This document shows, one piece after another, positions 20,850-29,065 of a DNA stretch of 64,000 nucleotides. The translations under genes were made by a program, and so were the position numbers. The notes beneath the pieces were generated by a model that was not told where the DNA came from, searched no databases, and was given only the letters and a program-made list of their open reading frames with translations. Numbering within the stretch: position 1 is the stretch's first letter; the number at the start of each line of letters is the position of its first letter. The DNA is from Candidatus Aenigmatarchaeota archaeon. Its GTDB lineage: Archaea; Aenigmatarchaeota; Aenigmatarchaeia; CG10238-14; SCSR01. The stretch is from NCBI GenBank assembly GCA_016187385.1, contig JACPJU010000001.1, positions 268,010 through 332,009 of the forward strand. Reading direction: 5' to 3'.

Positions 20850-21866
20850 AGGAATATTGTTCAACCATCTCAAGTTTGTGTCTAGCCTCGAAGTTTCTAT
20901 TAGGTACTTTATCTGCTTCAACCTGTTATATTTTCGCGAATCAAATTCTGAATGATTAAGACCCAGTTCGGTCAGATTTTTTACAAGTTCTTTGACGCTC
21001 TTCTCGAGAGGCCACTTTATTTTAAAGTTCAAATCATTTTTAATCTTGTCGCAGTTGACCCTGTAACTTCGGCTGTCGGGATCTTGGTTTTGGAATTCGA
21101 CATCACAGTCTACATTATCTCTGATTACTTCTGCGATGTCTTTTATTTGATAATTTTCGTCGGTCGAGCCTATGTTGTATAATCTGCTGGGTATGCTTTC
21201 CGCTTCAAGTGCAAGCAAAAACGCTGAACAGTTGTCCTCTACATGCACTGTCGGCCGCCACGGGGTTCCGTCTGATTTGATTGATATTTTCCCTGTAGTC
21301 AATGCTAGACCTGTCAGGTTATTGACGACGAGGTCAAAACGCAATCTAGGTGCCAAACCATTAACAGTGGCACTTCTGAATAATACTATGTTAAAGTCGT
21401 TTGACGCTAGTTTAAGAATTTCATGTTCCGCCAGGGCTTTTGATTGTGCGTATGCTGTTATTGGGTTTAATTTGGAATTTTCGTCGACTATGCCCGTATT
21501 ATTTATCCCGTAACTGCTGCAGGAAGATGCGAATATAAATTTCCCTATGTTTGCTTTTTTGGCCAGCGCTGCTAAATTCAAAGAGGCCTTAAAATTTATG
21601 TCCATTGTTATTTCTGGGTTGAAAAAACTAAGCGGATCGTTCGACATTGCCGCGAGATGGAGTATGGCATCGACATTCTGCAAATCAATGCTGGAAATGT
21701 CCCGTACATCTTTTCTGATTATGGGTATCTCGATGTTAGGATCGACTATGTTGCAATCTCCGTAGTATCCTGTATCCAAGCCTGTTACGTCGTAACCCTT
21801 TTCGACGAGTTGCCTTACGAGAACTGTTCCTACATATCCTTCACTGCCTGTAACCAAGACTTTCAT
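20844..21866 (-). CDS. NAD-dependent epimerase/dehydratase (SDR)
   Basis: MKVLVTGSEGYVGTVLVRQL; YAQSKALAEHE. Confidence 0.87.
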   Translation of the reverse strand: MKVLVTGSEGYVGTVLVRQLVEKGYDVTGLDTGYYGDCNIVDPNIEIPIIRKDVRDISSIDLQNVDAILHLAAMSNDPLSFFNPEITMDINFKASLNLAALAKKANIGKFIFASSCSSYGINNTGIVDENSKLNPITAYAQSKALAEHEILKLASNDFNIVLFRSATVNGLAPRLRFDLVVNNLTGLALTTGKISIKSDGTPWRPTVHVEDNCSAFLLALEAESIPSRLYNIGSTDENYQIKDIAEVIRDNVDCDVEFQNQDPDSRSYRVNCDKIKNDLNFKIKWPLEKSVKELVKNLTELGLNHSEFDSRKYNRLKQIKYLIETSRLDTNLRWLNNIPS

Positions 21867-21892
21867 TGGACCTACTTCCCATAATCAAACAT

Positions 21893-22351
21893 CTAACCGT
21901 GTTTTACGTCCCAATTATATGGAATGCTTTTATCGAACGGGTCGATTCTTTTTATTTCGGTTGGGTCGTGGGGTATTGTCGCACAGTTTGCCAGAATAGT
22001 TCTTTCGTTCCCAACAGCCTTAAACCCGTTTGCGACACCAGGAGGTATCTGAACCAGGACATAATTATCATCGCCCAAAAAGATTTCCATCAGCTCGCCT
22101 TTAGTTGGAGAGTCTTCTCTCATATCGTACAAAACGAGCTTTGCCCTGCCGGAAACTACTGCGTTGTTTACAACCATTTTAGTGTGAACATGCCATCCCT
22201 TTATGACGCCTGGATAAATTGTGGAAAAGTAAATCTCTCCGAATTGTATGAAATGGGGATCGGTCGATTTCAGCATGTGCATGACAGTACCTCTTTCGTC
22301 CGGAATCTTCTTTAAAGGCACTATTTTCACGTCTTTTATCATGAAATTCAC
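21893..22351 (-). CDS. dTDP-4-dehydrorhamnose 3,5-epimerase-like cupin
   Basis: DERGTVMHML...GVIKGWHVHTK...VQIPPGVANGFKAVG. Confidence 0.8.
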   Translation of the reverse strand: MNFMIKDVKIVPLKKIPDERGTVMHMLKSTDPHFIQFGEIYFSTIYPGVIKGWHVHTKMVVNNAVVSGRAKLVLYDMREDSPTKGELMEIFLGDDNYVLVQIPPGVANGFKAVGNERTILANCATIPHDPTEIKRIDPFDKSIPYNWDVKHG

Positions 22352-22417
22352 TCTAAGTCAAATATTCTTCAGTTACATTTAAATCTTTAATATCGCCGAT
22401 ACAATTTACGAGGTTAT

Positions 22418-23614
22418 ATGAGCTCTATAAAACAAGCGGTTATTCTAGCTGGTGGTTTGGGGACAAGGTTAAGACCATTGACGTACGATACTCCAAAACC
22501 GATGGTGAATGTGAACGACAGGCCTTTCCTAGAGTACCTGATAGAATTGTTAAGAGATAATGACATTAAAGATATTGTTCTGTGTCTAGGGTATCTGCCG
22601 GAAAAGGTGATGCAACATTTCGGGGATGGCTCCAAGTTCGGAGTAAAAATCACGTATTCGATAGGAGATGTCTCGTTTGATACTGGAAAAAGATTGAAAT
22701 TGGTAGAACCATTCTTGGACAAGACGTTCCTTCTTATGTATTGCGACAATTACTGGCCTATGCAGATTGAAAAGATGCTCGATGTTTACCAAACCAAGAA
22801 ATCTTCCGCCCTTATTACGGTCTACACAAACAAATACGGTATAACGAAAAATAATGTCTTGGTCGACGATGACGGTTATGTGATTAAATATGACAAAAAC
22901 AGGGAAGATCCGGGATTGAACGGCGTTGAAATAGGATTCATGATAGTCGACAAATCTGTTTTAGGGATGATAGGGGATGAAAATTGTAATTTTGAAGAAA
23001 AGATCTTTCCACTATTAGCCGGCACTAGAATGATGGCGTCCTATAAAACAGATCATAGATACTACAGCATAAGTACGCAAGAAAAACTCAAGATAACCGA
23101 AGAATTTTTCAAACCCCAAAAAATAATGTTTCTTGACAGGGATGGTATTATCAATAAAAGACCTCCAAAAGCAGACTATGTAAAAAAGTGGTCTGAATTT
23201 ACGTTCATGCCTGACGCGATTGAAGCGTTAAAAATACTGAAGGATAATGATTTCAAAATAATTGTTGTTACTAACCAACCTGGAATATCACGGGGTCTTA
23301 TGACAAAAAGTGATTTGGATGAAATACACGAAAATTTACATCTTCATCTGGAAAGGAATAACACAAGCGTAGATGCGATATACACTTGCCAACACGGATG
23401 GGACGAGAATTGTGAATGTAGAAAACCAAATGCTGGCTTGTTTTTCCAAGCGGCTAACGATTTTAATATTGACTTGACGAAAGCGTTTATGATAGGCGAC
23501 GACGAGAGGGATTTGGAAGCGGGATCAAAGGCGGGTTGCAAATCGTTTCTAGTCTCTGATGATAACAGTCTTTTGAAAATAGTTAAATCTTTAATTTCAA
23601 CCAATATGGAGTAG
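22418..23614 (+). CDS. Fusion: sugar-phosphate nucleotidyltransferase (HddC-like) + HAD D,D-heptose bisphosphate phosphatase (GmhB-like)
   Basis: N-terminal AVILAGGLGTRLRPLTYDTPKPM; C-terminal IMFLDRDGIINKRP...VVTNQPGISRGLM...CQHGWDENCECRKPNAGLF...FMIGDDERDLEAG. Confidence 0.9.
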   Translation: MSSIKQAVILAGGLGTRLRPLTYDTPKPMVNVNDRPFLEYLIELLRDNDIKDIVLCLGYLPEKVMQHFGDGSKFGVKITYSIGDVSFDTGKRLKLVEPFLDKTFLLMYCDNYWPMQIEKMLDVYQTKKSSALITVYTNKYGITKNNVLVDDDGYVIKYDKNREDPGLNGVEIGFMIVDKSVLGMIGDENCNFEEKIFPLLAGTRMMASYKTDHRYYSISTQEKLKITEEFFKPQKIMFLDRDGIINKRPPKADYVKKWSEFTFMPDAIEALKILKDNDFKIIVVTNQPGISRGLMTKSDLDEIHENLHLHLERNNTSVDAIYTCQHGWDENCECRKPNAGLFFQAANDFNIDLTKAFMIGDDERDLEAGSKAGCKSFLVSDDNSLLKIVKSLISTNME

Positions 23615-23620
23615 ATAAGA

Positions 23621-24604
23621 TTGATAATAGCTAGAGCACCGTTCAGAATAAGTTTTGTAGGCGGGGGTACTGATATAGCGGAATTTTACAGAAATGAACC
23701 TGGAGCTGTCGTCAGCACTGCGATAAACAAATATGTCTACATAACAGTCAACCCCAATCCTGGTATACACCCGTTCAAATTCAGAGTAGCGTATTCTGTA
23801 ACTGAAAATGTCAATGAAATCGAGGCCATCCAGCATCCGATAGTAAAGGAGGCGCTCAGATTGCTGGACTACAACAAACCAATTGAAATAACAAATGTTG
23901 CGGATTTCCCGGCTAAATCCGGTTTGGGGTCGTCAAGTACATTTGCTGTTTGTTTGTTGCACGCTTTGCATGCATTGAAAGGCGAACATGTCACAAGCGA
24001 ACAGCTCGCACGAGAGGCTCATCAGATAGAAGTTGATATTTTAAAACGTCCTATAGGAAAGCAGGATCACTACGCATCTGCGTATGGTGGTTTGAATCAC
24101 ATTCAGTTCATGCCAGATGAAACAGTTAAAATAAATCCGATAATATGTAGCAAGAAAGTTAGGTCTGAATTGTTTGACAACCTTATGATGTTTTTCACTG
24201 GGATAACCAGGGATGCTGGGTCTGTATTGAAAGAACAGGTTCAAAATACGCCTCAAAGGCTGGAAATCTTAAGATATATGCGCGACATGACTGGTAAGGT
24301 AATAAATATCATGCAGGACGGTAATGACTTGAGTGAAATCGGAAGGATTTTACACGATGGGTGGATTGCGAAAAAGAAGCTCGCCAGCACAATATCAAAT
24401 GATATTATAGATTCGTACTACGAAGCCGCTAGATTGGCCGGTGCACTAGGCGGTAAGATTCTTGGTGCCGGCGGGGGTGGGTGTCTGTTGTTGTTCGTAG
24501 AAAAGGAAAATCAAGATAATGTAAGAAATGCTTTGAAAAGTTTGACTGAATTGGAGTTCAATTTCGAACCTGAGGGAAGTAAAGTAGTTTACATTAGCGA
24601 CTAG
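23621..24604 (+). CDS. GHMP kinase, D-glycero-alpha-D-manno-heptose 7-phosphate kinase-like (HddA)
   Basis: IIARAPFRISFVGGGTDIAEFYR; PAKSGLGSSSTFAVCLLHAL; GALGGKILGAGGGGCLLLF. Confidence 0.9.
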   Translation: MIIARAPFRISFVGGGTDIAEFYRNEPGAVVSTAINKYVYITVNPNPGIHPFKFRVAYSVTENVNEIEAIQHPIVKEALRLLDYNKPIEITNVADFPAKSGLGSSSTFAVCLLHALHALKGEHVTSEQLAREAHQIEVDILKRPIGKQDHYASAYGGLNHIQFMPDETVKINPIICSKKVRSELFDNLMMFFTGITRDAGSVLKEQVQNTPQRLEILRYMRDMTGKVINIMQDGNDLSEIGRILHDGWIAKKKLASTISNDIIDSYYEAARLAGALGGKILGAGGGGCLLLFVEKENQDNVRNALKSLTELEFNFEPEGSKVVYISD

Positions 24605-24616
24605 TGAGTTGATGTT

Positions 24617-25219
24617 ATGCAGAATGAGACAGATACAAAACTGATAGCAAAAGGGTACTTGGATGATTTAAAAAGGATAGCCGATTTAGTATCATTGGAT
24701 GACATACAGAACGTTGTTAACGTCTTGGTTAATGCATATAAAAATGACAAGCGGATTTTCATTTTTGGAAATGGAGGAAGTGCGGCAACTTCATCCCATA
24801 TGGCGTGTGATATTGGAAAGGGAACTTTGAAAGACGTTCGAGATAGAAACGAAAAAAGGTTTCATGTGATTTCACTGAATGACAATATACCACTGATGAC
24901 TGCTATCGCAAATGACATTTCTTATGACGAGGTATTTGCGCAGCAATTAAGAAACCACTTGCAGGAGGGAGATATTGTAATAGGTATATCTGCGAGTGGA
25001 AACAGCCCTAATGTATTAAAAGCATTTTCATATGCAAATGAAACAAGAGCCGTAACTATTGGTCTTTTGGGATTTATGACTGGCGGTAAGGCGAAAGATT
25101 TGGTGAACCATTCGATTATAATAAAATCAAACAGTTATGGAATAGTTGAGGATTTTCACATGGTTTTGAACCACATATTTACTGCGTGTCTATCCAATAT
25201 GAAAAAAAACGGATTATAA
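24617..25219 (+). CDS. gmhA: SIS-domain phosphoheptose isomerase-like (GmhA)
   Basis: RIFIFGNGGSAATSSHMACDIGKGT; IGISASGNSPNVLKA. Confidence 0.85.
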   Translation: MQNETDTKLIAKGYLDDLKRIADLVSLDDIQNVVNVLVNAYKNDKRIFIFGNGGSAATSSHMACDIGKGTLKDVRDRNEKRFHVISLNDNIPLMTAIANDISYDEVFAQQLRNHLQEGDIVIGISASGNSPNVLKAFSYANETRAVTIGLLGFMTGGKAKDLVNHSIIIKSNSYGIVEDFHMVLNHIFTACLSNMKKNGL

Positions 25220-25222
25220 TTT

Positions 25223-25675
25223 TCATTCAGTTATCTTCCATACGTCACCATAGTAATCGGGTGGTACTCTAACATAATCTGGGTTGTCCTTATCGTACGG
25301 TTTGCTCGCAAGACCAACGAATTTTGTATCGTCCACCATAGTTATATGACCATGTTGGACATTCGGCGGGACTATTAAAAGTTTCGGCTCCTTCTCAGAC
25401 AATATAATCTCATCTATTTTTTTATAAGTTGTGCTGTCAGGCCTTTCGTCGACCAAGACAAACTTGACTTTACCTTGGAGCACGAAAAAACTATCCCACA
25501 TTTTCATGTGCTTGTGGAATGCACGTATTGTTCCTTTCTTCGGGCTATACACCAAATAAGTCTCCTTCACTGTTGCATCTGGAACATCGGGCCTTCCGAG
25601 ACTTGCAAAAACTATAAGATATCCCCTTTCGTCCGTGTTAGTTTTCAACGATTTTAATTCAACGTCATTTATCAT
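25223..25675 (-). CDS. dTDP-4-dehydrorhamnose 3,5-epimerase-like cupin
   Basis: DERGYLIVFAS...GTIRAFHKHMKMWDSFFVLQGKVKFVLVDERPDS. Confidence 0.78.
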   Translation of the reverse strand: MINDVELKSLKTNTDERGYLIVFASLGRPDVPDATVKETYLVYSPKKGTIRAFHKHMKMWDSFFVLQGKVKFVLVDERPDSTTYKKIDEIILSEKEPKLLIVPPNVQHGHITMVDDTKFVGLASKPYDKDNPDYVRVPPDYYGDVWKITE

Positions 25676-26575
25676 TCAATCATCTTTGTTTATTTGCTTG
25701 CGCATGAATTTTAATCCTTCGTCGACACTCAAAAGCTTTACGCCACCGTCTATCTGGGCCTTTTTGTTGGATAGATTGGCATTCGGCCGTTTTGCAGGCA
25801 GGTTTAATTTTTCCGAATTTTTGGATTTTATCAGGTTTTTATCAAACCCGAATATTTCAGCTGTCTTTATACCCCACTCAACTCTGTTCATAAAGTCGGA
25901 ACCTACAACATGGTAAATTCCGTTTCTACTTTTATTGATTAGGGCTGCAATAACTTCTGCCGCGTTATCGGCTAATGTAGGATTGTTGTACCAGTCTGAT
26001 ATCTCTTCTACATTTTCGCCCATTTCTAGTTTCCTCAGATTCTTCGTGACAGTATTTCCTTCCTGCCCAGACAGAGTCCATCCATATAGCTGATCCACCC
26101 GTGTTATCATAAAAGGCAGATTCGAACTCATAACCATTTTTTCTACAGCAAATTTGCTTTCTCCGTAATAATTTATCGGATTAGGATTATCGTCTTCCGT
26201 GAATATATTCTTCTTACCGTCGAATACAAACGCGCTTGATATGTACACGATAAATGGTTTTGCGATTTTACATGCTTCTAATATATTCCTCGTACCGTCA
26301 ATATTTATTTTATCGGCGAAATCCCTGTTTGTTTCGTATATGTCAGTACCCTTGAGAGATATTGTATGTATCACGACATCTGGCATTACATCCTTAACAG
26401 CCCCGATCAAAGATTGGACATCGGACACATCCACTTTATAACCCTTGAAATCACCCAATTTTATACGATGCTCATTGAAGGTGTAACTGACATCGTGACC
26501 CAACTTGCCAACGGCTGCAACTAATTTGCTGCCCAAAAGACCGCTGCCCCCAAGTATCAATACTTTCATAAACAT
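25676..26575 (-). CDS. dTDP-4-dehydrorhamnose reductase-like
   Basis: VLILGGSGLLGSKLVAAVGKLGHDV; DVVIHTISLKGTDI; YYGESKFAVE. Confidence 0.85.
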   Translation of the reverse strand: MFMKVLILGGSGLLGSKLVAAVGKLGHDVSYTFNEHRIKLGDFKGYKVDVSDVQSLIGAVKDVMPDVVIHTISLKGTDIYETNRDFADKINIDGTRNILEACKIAKPFIVYISSAFVFDGKKNIFTEDDNPNPINYYGESKFAVEKMVMSSNLPFMITRVDQLYGWTLSGQEGNTVTKNLRKLEMGENVEEISDWYNNPTLADNAAEVIAALINKSRNGIYHVVGSDFMNRVEWGIKTAEIFGFDKNLIKSKNSEKLNLPAKRPNANLSNKKAQIDGGVKLLSVDEGLKFMRKQINKDD

Positions 26576-26581
26576 CGCTGA

Positions 26582-27484
26582 TTATTCTCGTGTGCCGTAT
26601 TTTTCGGCAAAATAGTTATTCGTATATAATATGGCCTCTAGTATTTTCGGGTCAATATTATTTTTCTTGACGAAATTGACAAAAGCTTCTAAATCCTTAG
26701 GCAGACAATCACCACCGAATGCTTTTCCATGAACAGTACCGTACTTGCCTATCCTGTTATCCGTGCTGACTATGTTCGCAACCGTTTTCGAATCGACGCC
26801 AAGAGCATTACAAATTAAGGACATTTCATTCCAGTAGGATATTCTACTGGCAAGGACAAGATTGTGTGCGTATTTTATCACTTCTGCAGTCTTTATATCG
26901 GTTCTGAAAATTGGTATGTTCAACTGTGTGAAAAGTTGTTCCAGCATGTCACCGGATTTCTTGTCATAGCTGCCGATAACTGCCTTATCCTCGAAAGTCT
27001 TTATCCCAGTTGGATTGGAATCGTACCAAGCCTTTAATTCTGGGTCTTTTGTTGTGTTGTGAACCTGTGTCAGGAACTCTGGGTTGGCACATAATCCAAA
27101 ATCTTCACCGCATTTTTTGCCGGATACGTTTTCCAAAATCGGTTTCATGAAATTTTCCGTCGTTGTCGGCACTGCTGTACTTTTCAATACGATAAGATGA
27201 TAGCCCGACTTGGTTTTGATTTCATTGGCGACTGATTCTACGGCAGACTTTACATAGCTCAAATCTATTTCACCGTTTCTTGTCGGCGTCGGAACACAAA
27301 TAAAGGATATGTCTGTATCTCTAATTGCTCGTTTGATGTTCAGAGTTGCGTCGTAACCTTTTTTGATTAAACTCTCCACGACTTCATTTTTTATATCGCA
27401 GAATACAACCTGATTTCCAGCTTTCACTAATCCCTTGCCCAATAGGGAACCTGTATACCCAGAACCAATTATACTGACTTTCAA
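26582..27484 (-). CDS. Compact UDP-glucose/GDP-mannose dehydrogenase family protein lacking the C-terminal nucleotide-sugar-binding domain
   Basis: MKVSIIGSGYTGSLLGKGL; FICVPTPTRNGEIDLSYV; GKAFGGDCLPKDLEAF; ends shortly after the catalytic Cys (300 aa). Confidence 0.85.
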   Translation of the reverse strand: MKVSIIGSGYTGSLLGKGLVKAGNQVVFCDIKNEVVESLIKKGYDATLNIKRAIRDTDISFICVPTPTRNGEIDLSYVKSAVESVANEIKTKSGYHLIVLKSTAVPTTTENFMKPILENVSGKKCGEDFGLCANPEFLTQVHNTTKDPELKAWYDSNPTGIKTFEDKAVIGSYDKKSGDMLEQLFTQLNIPIFRTDIKTAEVIKYAHNLVLASRISYWNEMSLICNALGVDSKTVANIVSTDNRIGKYGTVHGKAFGGDCLPKDLEAFVNFVKKNNIDPKILEAILYTNNYFAEKYGTRE

Positions 27485-27539
27485 GCTATCACGTACTAAC
27501 CATATACTCCCAAAATTATTAAACCTTTGTAAGAAAAGG

Positions 27540-28490
27540 TCAACTTCTCCACCACGACTCGTTTTCCTTGTACCACTGTATTGTTCTTTTTATCCCGTCT
27601 TCGAATGCGACCTTAGATGACCACCCAAGTTCATTCCTGATTTTCGTATCGTCGAGGGAGTATCTCTTGTCATGACCCAATCTGTCGTTTGTAAAGGATA
27701 TAAGACTCTCTGGTCTTCCAAGAGCATTCAAGACATGTTTTGCGAGATCCAGATTTGTTTTTTCGTTCCCGCCTTTTATGTTGTATATGTCGCCAGGTTT
27801 TCCTTTATGCAAAACCATGTCTATAGCATCACAATTGTCCAAGACATAAATCCAGTCCCTGACCTGTTCTCCATTCCCGTAGATGGGTATTGGCTTGCCG
27901 TTCAATGCGCTTATGATGGCTTTCGGGAGGAATTTTTCTTGATTCTGAAATGGACCGTAGTTGTTTGTTGTTCTGGTTATCACTACCGGCGTATTGAATG
28001 TTTCGAAATAGCTTTTGGCGAGAAGTTCCGCCCCGGCTTTGCATGCGGCATAAGGGTTTCTTGGGTTTAATATGTCGGTCTCCTTGAACGACCCCTTTTC
28101 TATGCTCCCGTAAACTTCGTCGGTTGATATCTGGACGAACTTTTTAACATTGAATTTCTTGGTAGCTTCCAATAGCCTACCCACACCCAAGACTTCTGTA
28201 AGAACAAAGGGTTCTGAATCGTCTATACTCCTATCAACATGTGTCTCGGCTGCAAAATTCACAACAAAATCACAATCTTTCGTGGCTTTTTCCACAGATG
28301 TCTTATCGCATATATCACCGTGTACAAATTCTATCTGGTCTTTCAGCATGTCCAGATTTTCCTTTTTGCCGGCATATGTCAACTTATCCAAAACAACTAT
28401 TTTGTAGTCGGGATATTTCTGTCTGATATAGTAAACGAAATTAGTTCCTATAAATCCGCATCCACCTGTGATCAAAATGCGCTTGGTCAT
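27540..28490 (-). CDS. rmlB: dTDP-glucose 4,6-dehydratase-like
   Basis: ILITGGCGFIGTNFVYYIRQKYPDYKIVVLDKLTYAG; FAAETHVDRSI; YAACKAGAELLAKSY; TRTTNNYGPFQNQEKFLPKAI. Confidence 0.92.
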   Translation of the reverse strand: MTKRILITGGCGFIGTNFVYYIRQKYPDYKIVVLDKLTYAGKKENLDMLKDQIEFVHGDICDKTSVEKATKDCDFVVNFAAETHVDRSIDDSEPFVLTEVLGVGRLLEATKKFNVKKFVQISTDEVYGSIEKGSFKETDILNPRNPYAACKAGAELLAKSYFETFNTPVVITRTTNNYGPFQNQEKFLPKAIISALNGKPIPIYGNGEQVRDWIYVLDNCDAIDMVLHKGKPGDIYNIKGGNEKTNLDLAKHVLNALGRPESLISFTNDRLGHDKRYSLDDTKIRNELGWSSKVAFEDGIKRTIQWYKENESWWRS

Positions 28491-29038
28491 TCTGTCACCA
28501 TTTTATATTTGGCTAGCTTCTCCTGAATCTGTGGTATGTCTTTTGGTTCAATTCTTTCATAATCATCCTTATCATAAGGTTCCGATGCTATTGCCAAAAC
28601 TGTTACTGGTGTGTCAGTCAATTGCCAATAAACGTGATACACACCTATCGGAACTAACACCTGCAACATTCCGGACGTGTCTATAGTATAGACTGGATCT
28701 TGGGGTATGAACGTTGGTTTTTCGGTACCTAGTACCACTGCGAACAATTTATTGTATGTCGGTGAATCTTTTCTCATATCTACGAACATCCACAATGCTG
28801 TCCCAGATAAAGTAAAAAAGTTTTCTATGTTCTTGTGATGGAAATGTCCTGCTCGAGAAACATTTTTTTTAGTGCTGGTTGAGACATAAATGTTTTTGAC
28901 TCCTGCTTTGAAAAATTCATTCTGTACTCCGGTAGGAGACAATTCTGCCAAAAATCCTCTTGAATCGTGTATTACATTGCCTTGTTTAATCCTTAATCCG
29001 TCTATTGTAGTTTCTACATTCTTCTCTGACATAATCAC
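28487..29038 (-). CDS. RmlC-like cupin / sugar epimerase-like
   Basis: DSRGFLAEL...RAGHFHHKNIENFFTLSGTALWMFVDMRKDSPTYNKL. Confidence 0.75.
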   Translation of the reverse strand: MIMSEKNVETTIDGLRIKQGNVIHDSRGFLAELSPTGVQNEFFKAGVKNIYVSTSTKKNVSRAGHFHHKNIENFFTLSGTALWMFVDMRKDSPTYNKLFAVVLGTEKPTFIPQDPVYTIDTSGMLQVLVPIGVYHVYWQLTDTPVTVLAIASEPYDKDDYERIEPKDIPQIQEKLAKYKMVTE

Positions 29039-29065
29039 TAAATAAGGGTGTAGTTAAACGTTTAA

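Noticed and set aside
22418-23614. Fusion as an artefact of a missed stop between two genes
   Set aside because: Continuous open frame with both complete domains and no internal start or stop needed, so I treat it as a real fusion.
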